DNA from: Siphonodentalium dalli
Taxonomy: Eukaryota > Mollusca > Scaphopoda > Gadilida > Siphonodentaliidae
Reading direction: 5' to 3'
NCBI GenBank assembly: GCA_032622095.1
Contig: CP136061.1
Span: 37,517,797-37,581,796 of the forward strand
DNA length: 64,000 nt
This document shows, one piece after another, positions 45,757-54,956 of this stretch (the stretch's first letter is position 1; each line of letters starts with the position of its first letter). The notes beneath the pieces were generated by a model. The model saw only the letters and a program-made list of their open reading frames with translations, was not told where the DNA came from and did not search any database. Both the position numbers and the translations under genes were made by a program.

Positions 45757-45820
45757 TAGGAAATGTTCAGATAATAAGTTCAAGAAACGGCCATTGTTGA
45801 ACTTATTATCTGAACATTTC
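45757..45820. repeat. Short hairpin
   Basis: GAAATGTTCAGATAATAAGT pairs with ACTTATTATCTGAACATTTC over a loop of about 20 bases. The arm motif also occurs in the C4 MITEs at 20145 and 46185. Confidence 0.8.
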
Positions 45821-45913
45821 TCACCAATGAATATATATAGGAATATTTCTGACATTCTATTATGTGTCGTCGAATTATATTTTGTGAACATCCATCTAGA
45901 TGAATAATAGATA

Positions 45914-46088
45914 CAGTAATGCCCTAAATAATTGACTCCTTAACCACAGCAGAATTATGGGTAATTTTTCAGGAAATATGGCTGAGAACTTTCCGATGAA
46001 TGGCAACAAGCCATATTTCTGACTAAATCCTGAAAAATTACCCATCATTCTGCTGTGGTTAAGAAGTCAATTATTTAGGGCATTACTG
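45914..46088. mobile_element. Family A MITE inside a C4-like repeat
   Basis: TA on both sides. Surrounding sequence (ATCTAGATGAATAATAGA | ATTCTATGGTACATGC) matches the uninterrupted 46300-46332, where no MITE is present. Confidence 0.88.
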
Positions 46089-46146
46089 TAATTCTATGGT
46101 ACATGCCTTCAATAAACAATAAAATTCCTGTTCACTGTACTATTAA

Positions 46147-46373
46147 CCCTTTCTATACTAAATACTCATTGACGAGTAGTTCCTTTAGGAAATGTTCAGA
46201 AAATAAATTCACCAAACGACTATTTTTTAATTTATTATGATGAATAGGAATTCTCTGAACTTTTATTATGTGTTGTCTGGTATATTTTCTGAACACACAT
46301 TTAGATGAATAATAGACCATTCCATGGTATATGTTTATAAATGAATGGGAGAATCCATTCAGATAAGAAAGGG
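46147..46373. mobile_element. Family C4 MITE with TTAA duplication
   Basis: TTAA at 46143-46146 and 46374-46377. Ends CCCTTTCTATACTAAATACTC and TTCAGATAAGAAAGGG. No hairpin module. Its right TTAA is also the left TTAA of the C1 MITE that follows. Confidence 0.82.
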
Positions 46374-46377
46374 TTAA

Positions 46378-46836
46378 CCCTTTACCCAACAGAACGGCCC
46401 TGTGCCAATGCATTCTCTTATATATGCGAGTCGACCATAGGTCGCCTCGCATATATAAGAGAATGCATTGGCTTAACACATATTAAAAATGATAAAATTG
46501 TCAAAGAATGTAGAAAAATATTATAAAAAATGTTAAAAAATGTAAGAAAAAATTATAAAATTGTTAAAGAATGTAAGAAAAAATGGTAAAAAGTGTTAAA
46601 AATGATTTTTTTAGGCCGATGCATTCTCTTATATATGCGAGGCGACCTATGGTCGACTCGCATATATAAGAGAATGCATTGGCACAGGGGCATAACTGTA
46701 ACTATCACAATGTGGTCAAGGAGCCGATTCCAATGATATCCATATTTGTATGGTTCTATTGAGACAGACCGAAGATATTTTAGGCTGTTGAAGCTTTATT
46801 TGGGCGTTTTTGGCCGCTTTGTAAGGATTGTAAGGG
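46378..46836 (-). mobile_element. Family C1 MITE, long variant with degraded right end
   Basis: CCCTTTACCCAACAGAACGG start. The AT-rich spacer has an extra copy of AATGTAAGAAAAAAT-type sequence. The right end is altered (TTGTAAGGATTGTAAGGG) before TTAA. Confidence 0.85.
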
Positions 46837-46840
46837 TTAA

Positions 46841-47118
46841 GGATTTTGGTAAATATTTAGACCACAGGGCAATTATTTTACAAGAATCTTGTGATTACTT
46901 CGTGTTGTGAATGTCATATTTTTGGCAAATATCTCCAGTCAACAGTGATTAGGTGCAAAATAAGATGAATATTGCATGAGTGGACGTCCAGCAAAAAGTT
47001 TGGGTCCCCAGATTCATACCCTTTGGCGAGTGATTATGCCATAAATGACGGCATATCCATGGGTGAATGTATTGTTGCAAATAAACTGAATAATATTGTA
47101 ACATCGGCCTATTGTAAG
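46841..47118. other. Spacer, nothing recognised
   Basis: AT-rich unique sequence. Confidence 0.5.
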
Positions 47119-47121
47119 AAA

Positions 47122-47232
47122 CAGTGAGAGCTTTCCGATGAATGGCAACAAGCCATATTTCCGACTAAATCCTGAAAATTAAGTTACCCATAATTCTGCT
47201 GTGGTTAAGAAGTCGATTATTTAGGGCATTAC
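47122..47232. mobile_element. Family A MITE, right half only
   Basis: From CAGTGAGAGCTTTCCGATG to TTAGGGCATTAC. It carries the same AAAATTAAGTTACC variant as the 43495 copy. Confidence 0.82.
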
Positions 47233-47291
47233 ATGTAAATAATAAAAATAATATCCATCTGAATGATATAAATGAAAAATTCCAATTTTAA

Positions 47292-47528
47292 CCCTTTCAT
47301 GATGGAAGCTGTGCTGGTGCAGCATTGCAGATCCTGTGCCAGTGGGTTCTCTTATATATGCGAGGCTCCCATTTTATACCTTGAATATATAAGAGAATGT
47401 AGTGGCTTACAAGGTAAATATTGTTAGGCCAATATATGAAAGGCTCCCCATGGCAGACTCGCATATATAAGAGAATGCATTGGCACAGGGTTTTCGCAAA
47501 ATTTCAGTAAGCTCCAGTCATTGAAGGG
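47292..47528 (+). mobile_element. Family C3 MITE, first of a tandem pair
   Basis: TTAA then CCCTTTCATGATGGAAGC; right end CCAGTCATTGAAGGG. Confidence 0.85.
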
Positions 47529-48056
47529 TTATTGGGAGAAGATTTTTCAAAGTTTATTTACACAGTAACATGATATTTAAACCCAGAACTACTCTAAACG
47601 ACATATATGTCGCTCCCTCCTGCCAACCGTAGGGCGACATAAATGTCATTCTACCTGCCAAAGGGTTAACCCTTTCATGATGGGAGCTGCGCTGGTGCAT
47701 CATTAAAGATCATGTGCCAGTGCATTCTCTTATATATGCGAGTCTTCCATAGGAGCCTTGCATATATAAGAGAATGCACTGGCATACAAGGTCAAGGTAA
47801 ATGTTGTTAGGCAAATTTATTCTCTTATATATGCGAGGCTCCCTATGGGAGATTTGCATATATAAGAGAATGCATTGGCACAGGGTTTTCGCAAAATTTC
47901 ACTTAAAGCTCCAGTCACGGAACGGTTATTATCAGAAGATTTTTCAAAGTTATATACAGAGTTACTGATATTTAAACCCAGAACTACCCTAAATGAGATA
48001 TATGTCGCTCCCTCCCTCCCGCCAACAGTCGGGTGACAAAAATGCCAAAGGGTTAA
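47529..48056 (+). repeat. Direct flanks ending in a piggyBac-like terminus
   Basis: Copies at 47529-47665 and 47926-48050 share AGAAGATTTTTCAAAGTT, TTTAAACCCAGAACTAC, ATATATGTCGCTCCCTCC and GCCAAAGGG then TTAA. Read inverted, TTAACCCTTTGGCAGG with a GACATATATGTC palindrome looks like a piggyBac end. Each copy follows a C3 MITE. Confidence 0.85.
47670..47925 (+). mobile_element. Family C3 MITE, second of a tandem pair
   Basis: CCCTTTCATGATGGGAGCTG start directly after TTAA 47666-47669. The end CCAGTCACGGAACGG precedes the second flank copy. Confidence 0.85.
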
Positions 48057-48057
48057 T

Positions 48058-48205
48058 AATCTCCCATACCCTACATCTATACACAATCAGCATCTCCCAT
48101 ACCCTACATCTATACACAATCAGCATCTCCCATACCCTACATCTATACACAATCAGCATCTCCCAAACCCTACATCTATATGCAATAAGTATCTCCCATA
48201 TCCTA
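48058..48205. repeat. 33-bp tandem repeat, about 4.5 copies
   Basis: Unit CATCTCCCATACCCTACATC then TATACACAATCAG. A related CATCTATACACAATAAGC lies after the MITE at 48627, so the MITEs may have entered the array. Confidence 0.92.
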
Positions 48206-48424
48206 CAGTAATGCTCTAAATAATCGACTGCTTAACCACAGCAGAATTATGGGTAACTTTTCAGGATTTAGTCGGAAATATGGCTTGTTGCCATTCATCG
48301 GAAAGCTCTCCCCAAGAGCTTTCCAATGAATGGCAACAAGCCATATTTCCGACTAAATCCTGAAAAATTACCCATAATTCTGCTGTGTTTACTAGTAAGG
48401 AGTCGATTACTTAGGGAATTACTG
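48206..48424. mobile_element. Family A MITE, full palindrome
   Basis: TA on both sides. Ends CAGTAATGCTCTAAATAATC and GGGAATTACTG. A CTAG-containing 6-bp insert sits in the right arm. Confidence 0.9.
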
Positions 48425-48522
48425 TATCACACTAGTACAGATAATCTTTAAATCATTCTGTTATATGTAGTATGATAGATCATGTCATAATTTATTAAAT
48501 ATTGATTCCAGCTTCATCTGGG

Positions 48523-48624
48523 TGCTTTCCGATGAATGGCAACAAGCCATATTTCCGACTAAATCCTGAAAAGTTACCCATAATTCTGCTGTGGTTAAGC
48601 AGTCGATTATTTAGAGCATTACTG
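48523..48624. mobile_element. Family A MITE, right half only
   Basis: From GTGCTTTCCGATGAATGG to AGAGCATTACTG then TA. Confidence 0.85.
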
Positions 48625-48626
48625 TA

Positions 48627-49090
48627 CATCTATACACAATAAGCACAGACACACACACATGTACGCCCCATAAATAAGATATAGATACTAACCACCACTT
48701 CCAATCCAATCCAATACACAGAACAGTGTGTAGGAGTATTTCCTTGTTACATGCCTCCACAGAAAGCTCTCTCTCTACCTGGTGTTATCCTGGCCAGCTA
48801 ATCCAGGGCATCTCATCTCCTATCTTTGATGGAATCACAAACACCCATACATCTCAACTGATGGGGCTGTAAATAGATTAGATCAACTCACTGTGGTATA
48901 TTGCACTATTATTTTATCATTTTATGGGAAGTTACAGTGGTTTCTCCCTTCACCAGAAATCAATTACAGGAAGTTCAGCATTGTTCCATTCCAACAGACA
49001 TAAAAGAACTAAAACACCAGCCAATTACTTTGTTACTGAGTGTCCCCAAGGAATCATCTTTTATTGTTGCCGCTCATCCAATTTGCTCCA
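48627..49090. other. About 460 bp, nothing recognised
   Basis: Two overlapping frames of 68 and 77 codons at 48901-49157 have no recognisable domain. Confidence 0.45.
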
Positions 49091-49852
49091 TTCACAGTCA
49101 GTGTTAAAGTGCCATAATCAACTCATCTCTCACAAATCCAGTGTTAAAGTGCCATAATCAACTCATCCCTCACAAATCCAGTGTTAAAGTGCCACAATCC
49201 ACTCATCTCTCACAAATCCAGTGTTAAAGTGCCACACTCAACCCATTTTTCACAAATCCAGTGTTAAAGTGCCATAATCAATTCATCCCTCACAAATCCA
49301 GTTTTAAAATTAATTAGATAGTAATCAATTGGTTTCGAGAATTATGTTAAATAATTCACGAGAGGCGAGAGACTTCGGTCAGAAATATCGAGTGCGCATT
49401 AGCGCACAAGTTTCTTACATAAACGTCTCTCGCCTCAAATGAATTATTTAGTAATTCTCGGAACTAATTGATTACTCTATTTATTACACTTCTGCATCAA
49501 TTTGGTTCGGCAAATATGATAAAAACACCCCAGAATTAATGCATGAAATTCTCGATGTGGAGAATTATTACCATCGAAAATTCAGTCTAGATCAGTAAGC
49601 AACATAACGTCAATGACATCATAAGAAATGACATAATTCACTTGTGAATTACCATTTTTAATTAAAGCCATTTTCAATGGAAATCCATTCATCCCTCATA
49701 AATCCAGTGTTAAATGGCCATAATCCACGCATCCCTCACAAATCCAGTGTTAAAGTGCCATAATCCACTCGTCCCTCACAAATCCAGTGTTAAAGTGCCA
49801 TAATCCACTCGTCCCTCACAAATCCAGTGTTAAAGTGCCATAATCCACTCCC
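49091..49852. repeat. 40-bp tandem repeat, interrupted
   Basis: Unit CTCACAAATCCAGTGTTAAA then GTGCCATAATCAACTCATCC. About five copies at 49091-49303 and four at 49688-49852. Between them lies unrelated DNA with a foldback. Confidence 0.92.
49315..49480. mobile_element. Foldback MITE-like insertion in the 40-bp array
   Basis: GTAATCAATTGGTTTCGAGA...GAGGCGAGAGAC pairs with GTCTCTCGCCTC...TAATTGATTAC, arms of about 52 bp. The loop has its own GTGCGCATTAGCGCAC palindrome. The outer edges are TA-rich. The rest of the insert to 49687 is unrecognised. Confidence 0.78.
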
Positions 49853-50306
49853 GAAGTTTCAAAATTTTATGTGTTTTTTTTTTATTGAATTCTTGACCTG
49901 TTTAAAGCAACATATAGAGTTCATATTTTCTATTCACAATTAAACAGGATATCTACCCACAAGCCAGGAAATATATGGCTAGCATAGTACTAAGGAATAG
50001 CATGGATGAGGAAACGGAATGTTCCATACATGTATATATATATGATGTATATGACTCCACTAGTATTAAAGGTCCGTAAAGCCCATAATCTGCCCATCTC
50101 ATTAACTAACTTGCACATACAAAATGGCTGGTTCAAAAATATTTCCACTTGTCAATTTTAGCGGTTATGAAATTTTATTTGGAAGTCATTGATTTTATTG
50201 ATGTCATGTTTAAAGGCACATATATCATTTGGACATTATATTTTTGTAATATGATGATATAGAGAGAAACCCCTATAAGTAAAATTGGGACAGATGGTAT
50301 GTTAGA
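49853..50306. other. About 450 bp, nothing recognised
   Basis: AT-rich flank of the DIRS-type element. Confidence 0.5.
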
Positions 50307-50541
50307 AAATGAATTCTCAGGGTCTATATAAACTATAACATGCCAATATGTTTTTTAAATATTTATTTTGGCCGTAATTCTACTCAAAGCATTCAAATCA
50401 TAAAATTTCTACGTGGCTGCTGATTTTACATCAATGTAATATTTATACATACTATAAGTGCATATACATTCAAACAATAGATGTTGTACAATATCACATA
50501 CATGTATAATGATATAGATATCTACTCACATATATATCCGC
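50307..50541 (-). repeat. DIRS-type terminal repeat B2
   Basis: 235 bp, apparently identical to 50928-51162 (AAATGAATTCTCAGGGTCTA to ACATATATATCCGC on the + strand). Forms the 3' end of the element. Confidence 0.93.
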
Positions 50542-50684
50542 TACAGTATACTCAGTACTCACTAATCATCTGCCACCGTTATAGGGCATACCACCGATTC
50601 TGCCTAAGGTAAAAATGCCATTACACATAACTAAAATATAACAGAATTTAATGTATATATTATTATAAGGGCGGGTGGGATGGG

Positions 50685-50928
50685 AAATAAATTGAGTCCG
50701 TTCAGTGGACGCGCTGTTCCGAAAATGAATATTAACATTGGATGGTTCACCAATCAACAAGGCTTCGCGCACGAATTATTTCTGAGGTGAACAGCAATCA
50801 GCTTAGCCAGGCATGCAAAGGCGTGTCAAATCTCGACACCGATACAACAATTAAGGTCGCTCGATACCGGCTCCAATATCAGCCCTATATTCATTAGTCA
50901 TTTTTATATTGAATGTTCAAAATTTCCA
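50685..50928 (-). repeat. DIRS-type internal repeat A2
   Basis: 244 bp, apparently identical to 56510-56753. It abuts B1 with one shared base, so B1-A2 reproduces what would be the junction of the element ends in a circle. Confidence 0.93.
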
Positions 50929-51162
50929 AATGAATTCTCAGGGTCTATATAAACTATAACATGCCAATATGTTTTTTAAATATTTATTTTGGCCGTAATT
51001 CTACTCAAAGCATTCAAATCATAAAATTTCTACGTGGCTGCTGATTTTACATCAATGTAATATTTATACATACTATAAGTGCATATACATTCAAACAATA
51101 GATGTTGTACAATATCACATACATGTATAATGATATAGATATCTACTCACATATATATCCGC
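50928..51162 (-). repeat. DIRS-type internal repeat B1
   Basis: Second copy of the 235-bp B repeat, immediately upstream of A2 on the element's strand. Confidence 0.93.
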
Positions 51163-51304
51163 CAAGCCGCAAGGCCTCCAAACCAAGTCAGTGTACTGTT
51201 ATCCAACAAGAAAGGGCATAATTAAGGCCCACACAATTTTTTCCCGGAGAGCTGTCAATCATAAGGACAGTCTACTCTGAAAGGAAAACGGTACACGATC
51301 AGAT

Positions 51305-51811
51305 TTACAGGCGCTTGACAACTTGGATGAAAAAATTCTTCAAAACTCTTGTACCCTCATAGTTCAAATGTAACCCCCCATCCCAATTTGCAAATAATCT
51401 TCTGAAAGGAACTCCTTCACGAAAATCCATGAAGGCTCTATATGTGCGTACAAATTGCACACCCTGTCGTGCGCACTCTCCACGAACAGCCCGATTGCAT
51501 GCTATAACATGTTCTTGCGAAAATTGAAAATCCACTGGACGAGGCAAGATAGCCGATATTATAATTTTACAATCGGACGATGCTTTAATTTTGGCAATTA
51601 GGCCGGCGGCGGCAGCTTCCATTTCCTTGACCTCGTATCGCCAAATATCATTGGTTCCTACATGTAGGATAATACAGTCACACTCTAAATTTACTTCCCT
51701 GTCTTGTATCTTTTTAGAAATCCTACTGTAAGTGCATCCAGGAAAACAGTGGGACATCCGTCCAATGTATTCCGCTAACACCCCGAATAATGGAGTCCCC
51801 AATGATTGAAA
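51305..51811 (-). pseudogene. SGNH/GDSL hydrolase ORF of the Ngaro element, frameshifted
   Basis: The 165-codon frame has block III (HVGTND, G49-N51) and block V (D141-x-x-x-H145), the catalytic Asp-His pair of SGNH esterases. The block I serine motif GDS is encoded at 51792-51800 in another frame; one small indel between there and about 51770 separates it. The visible start at 51802 is a TTG, not a real initiator, and the true start is probably near 51850. SGNH domains are known as accessory ORFs in some Ngaro and CR1 retrotransposons; their role there is unproven. It lies between the recombinase and B1. Confidence 0.82.
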
Positions 51812-51943
51812 TCAGTTTTGGCGAACCCTTTCCTGCAACAAAATATCTTTAAATATGTACAGAGTTCAACAATGGGTTGAGTCAGTGGACTGATATACAA
51901 AAAACAACCATGTGTCACATCACATTCTTTAAAGTAGAAGAAT

Positions 51944-52924
51944 TCATTTCTTACTGTGCGACACTATACTTTCTTGAAAAACCGCACCAACTCTACATCG
52001 ATCTTCCCGTGAGAATTCCAAGTATATTTTGTAACAATCGCTCTTCCAGTCTCCGTGCATTTTTATTATTTCTACTGGAACTCCGCATTGAAACGCGAAG
52101 GTGCAATCTCCTCTGCGAAAACTATGAGAGGAAAAGGCTGAAGCTTCCAACCCGATTACCTCTATTCTATTCCGCAAGAATTTTTGAAATTTGTGATAGG
52201 TCACCGGATTTTTATTAATGATGAAGGCCGGGGAAGAATCATCTGCAGGATTTAACTTTTTCATGTTTTTATAGGCTGAAACGGGACAAAATGGCGATGA
52301 CGGAATTTCTACTAATGGTATTTCCAATTTTCGGGCTCCGAATTGATTAGTTTTACTCCACGAAAAGGTAACGACAATCATGCCAGCTGTTATTGAAATA
52401 TCCCGCCTACAGAGCTGTTGAGAATTATCGAATTTGCTTACACTGATCGGCATGAAATTTGATTTGCGTCCAAAGGTGAAAAACATAAGAATGAAAAGAC
52501 ACCAATATGTGGCGTGCTCGGCTTTTCCCGTGTCCATGGTATAATAAATACTCCTCAAAATGTCGCATGTGATTGGAGAAGCTCTGTGCGTTTCTCGCGG
52601 ATTTAATCTATGAATACCCCGATATACAAGATTCATGTGATATATGTCTGAGGGAAAGGTATAATTGGATAGCAAATGTAATGTTTTAACACCAGCTATA
52701 TAATTACGAACAGTTTCAGTAGCCCGAAAGGAACGGCTGAGAAACTGAACATAAAGTGACAATACTTCTACGGAGGCTGGAAGAGCTTGAAACTTGAAAA
52801 ACTCACAAAAGAGAAGATATGATTCGAACTGTGTCTTGAGATTTCTCAATGTGCCATCGGCGAATGCTGCCCTGGTAGATTTTAATACATCTTTCTTTAG
52901 AAATTCCAGATCATCTGAAATCAA
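51944..52924 (-). CDS. Tyrosine recombinase (phage-integrase fold) of the Ngaro element
   Basis: 326 aa. The N-terminal half resembles a SAM-like core-binding domain (residues about 10-110); the catalytic half follows. Visible active-site set: R153 (FFTFGRKSNF), K191 in the SWSKTNQFG hairpin, H267 and R270 (SSHSFRRG), W293 in HGDWKSD and the nucleophile probably Y301 (CYKIYL; Y298 is the alternative). It would join the circular cDNA to the chromosome without a DDE step. It starts 16 bases after the RT stop, in another frame, so it may depend on re-initiation or a spliced or bypass mechanism. No internal stop. Confidence 0.92.
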   Translation of the reverse strand: MISDDLEFLKKDVLKSTRAAFADGTLRNLKTQFESYLLFCEFFKFQALPASVEVLSLYVQFLSRSFRATETVRNYIAGVKTLHLLSNYTFPSDIYHMNLVYRGIHRLNPRETHRASPITCDILRSIYYTMDTGKAEHATYWCLFILMFFTFGRKSNFMPISVSKFDNSQQLCRRDISITAGMIVVTFSWSKTNQFGARKLEIPLVEIPSSPFCPVSAYKNMKKLNPADDSSPAFIINKNPVTYHKFQKFLRNRIEVIGLEASAFSSHSFRRGDCTFAFQCGVPVEIIKMHGDWKSDCYKIYLEFSREDRCRVGAVFQESIVSHSKK

Positions 52925-52940
52925 TCAATACTAAATTCTT

Positions 52941-54617
52941 CTACCATGAATGTGAAAATGAAAATTGTGTATTCGTAACACGAATACGATTCATTATTCT
53001 AGGATTATACATACGAAAGAACTCTTTCGACGACTGCACTGACCATCGAGACAACAGATCAGAAGCTCTGTTGTCTCGCCCACTTATGTGAACAGCTCTT
53101 ATTTGGAATTCATTAGTTGCAGCAATAAATAAAATTTCTCTCAGACATTCCTGGAGAAATTCATCACGAGACTTTCCAGAATTCAAGACTGTCACGGACA
53201 CCAAGTTGTCACAATAGACTAACAGTTTTTTGTGTTGAAACTTACTTCCCCAAATTTTTAAACAAACGCAAATAGTCAAAAGCTCTAGACAGTTAATATG
53301 AAATGACAGCGAAAGTATGCTTTCGGGAAAGATCTCGTGCATGTATTCGTTCATACATAATCCTCCACAAGAAGTAAGAGTAGAATCGCATGACAAAATT
53401 TCGTCAGGCGACGACCATTCCTCAACATCCATCATGGAAACCCCGTTATAATTGTGCATAAATTTTAACCACCACTTGAGGTCTTTCTTAATGTATATAG
53501 GTAATTGGTGAGATACCCCTCGATCCAGGGGTAGTGTTCGTAGCCAACACAATAACCGCGATACGAAAATGCGGCCCGGTTTAATACAGGAAGCTAGAAA
53601 ATGTAATTTCCCAAGGAGCGATTCCAACTCTCTGCGGGTAGCCGTACGCTTTTTCATCCAGTCTTTTAAGACATTTGAAATTTCTGACAATCTATCTTTA
53701 GTTATAGACAACGTCAAATTGTCAGTGTTGAATAAAATTCCCAGAAAAATCATTTGAGTGTTAGGAGGGCAAGCTTTTCCCTCAGATTCTTCTAGACCAC
53801 AATTATTTAGAACCCATTTTAAACAGTCAAAGCCTGCTTGTGCCAAATTTGGCCCCCTTACCCCTGCTATATCATCCAAGTAATTAATAGTGTCGAAACC
53901 AAGTTTTTTCATGATGTAACTGACTGAATTGGTCGCCCTCTGACAAATATGTGCAGCCGAACAAAGTCCCATGCTTAGAACAAGATCAAAATAAATGAAA
54001 CCGTTCCATTTATACCCTAACAAATCAATGTCCCCCGGATCTATGAAGAAAAGACGGTAAGCTTTTCGAAGGTCTCGTTTAAATAACAAACAATGCATTC
54101 CGTGCAACTTTACTAATGAAACTAGGCTATCTACTGACGGATATGCTAATTTTTGGACTTCGTCTAAATATTTATCTTTATTAATGTGCGAATTTACTGA
54201 AGTGTCATTTGGAAGACTTAGATCTAAAATGATGCGTCTCTCAGACGAATTTTTCTTTTCAACAGTATTGAGAGGTGATAAGAACATGGATTCAAATGGA
54301 CAGTATTCAAAAGGCCCCAATATTCTATTTAAGTAAACTTCATTGTCTATGTACTCTGAAACCTCTCGACGGAACTGCGTTGCCCCCGTGTGGTTTCGAA
54401 CCGTTGTGTTTTCCTCGTGCTCACCAATGTAACCAATAGGAAATCCGTACTCGAGCAAATCACAAAGCTGCTGATCATCGTAATTAAATTTTGATAAGAT
54501 CGATCTGAAATATGTTATGTTCAGATGTGAATATATGGAAATTCGACATCCTTTGAAATTTGGAAGTCGAGAAGCTCTGATAGAATTGTGCGCTCTTATT
54601 ATATCATGTTTGGACAA
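52941..54617 (-). CDS. Reverse transcriptase-RNase H of the Ngaro element
   Basis: 558 aa. RT motifs in order: RRIILDLSLPND (about 127-138), catalytic D182 in FKRDLRKAYR, SMGLCSAAHICQR (215-227), and YLDD at 246-249. A connection region and then RNase H follow, with D411 (SCDST), E445 (CLELL), D470 (VYCDN) and D520 in GRDNRASDLLSR. All key acidic residues are present and the frame is open. It makes the cDNA of the element. The next ORF upstream (gag C-terminal part) ends 39 bases before its methionine. Confidence 0.93.
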   Translation of the reverse strand: MSKHDIIRAHNSIRASRLPNFKGCRISIYSHLNITYFRSILSKFNYDDQQLCDLLEYGFPIGYIGEHEENTTVRNHTGATQFRREVSEYIDNEVYLNRILGPFEYCPFESMFLSPLNTVEKKNSSERRIILDLSLPNDTSVNSHINKDKYLDEVQKLAYPSVDSLVSLVKLHGMHCLLFKRDLRKAYRLFFIDPGDIDLLGYKWNGFIYFDLVLSMGLCSAAHICQRATNSVSYIMKKLGFDTINYLDDIAGVRGPNLAQAGFDCLKWVLNNCGLEESEGKACPPNTQMIFLGILFNTDNLTLSITKDRLSEISNVLKDWMKKRTATRRELESLLGKLHFLASCIKPGRIFVSRLLCWLRTLPLDRGVSHQLPIYIKKDLKWWLKFMHNYNGVSMMDVEEWSSPDEILSCDSTLTSCGGLCMNEYMHEIFPESILSLSFHINCLELLTICVCLKIWGSKFQHKKLLVYCDNLVSVTVLNSGKSRDEFLQECLREILFIAATNEFQIRAVHISGRDNRASDLLSRWSVQSSKEFFRMYNPRIMNRIRVTNTQFSFSHSW

Positions 54618-54656
54618 TCTTTTGGGTTTTTGATCTAAATAAGTGTTGATAATGAG

Positions 54657-54956
54657 TCATGAGTTATTCCCCCTGTTTCCATTATATCCAAAATATGGAC
54701 ATGCGCCCGAGCCTTCTGGATGCTCGAGTCTAACTTTAACTCTGATCAGACACGTTGCGCAAATGTGATTGACTTGTCGGGAAATCCCATTTATTATCTT
54801 ATTGTGAACCGAAGCAAGTGAACATCTTTGTCGCTGGAAATCGGCACAAAACCAGCTTTTTTCGCTCGAGGAAACCGGTCCAGTTAATGATTTTATTCTG
54901 GGTTTACTCTTAACATGGCTCGCTAATAGCGGAGTTTCCAAGAAACCGGGGGTCAT
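54657..54956 (-). CDS. Gag C-terminal part with zinc-binding motif
   Basis: 99 codons in a frame different from the upstream gag part, overlapping it by 47 bases. Cysteines and histidines are spaced as in Ngaro/DIRS Gag tails: WFCADFQRQRC, H51, then HICATC and HPEGSGACP. It probably binds nucleic acid. The methionine at 54956 is unlikely to be a true start. The continuous protein was presumably broken by a small indel in the overlap, or is made by frameshifting. Confidence 0.75.
   Translation of the reverse strand: MTPGFLETPLLASHVKSKPRIKSLTGPVSSSEKSWFCADFQRQRCSLASVHNKIINGISRQVNHICATCLIRVKVRLEHPEGSGACPYFGYNGNRGNNS

Noticed and set aside
53569-53757. Plus-strand ORFs within 51.9-55.7 kb
   Set aside because: Antisense shadows of the intact minus-strand RT, recombinase and gag frames.
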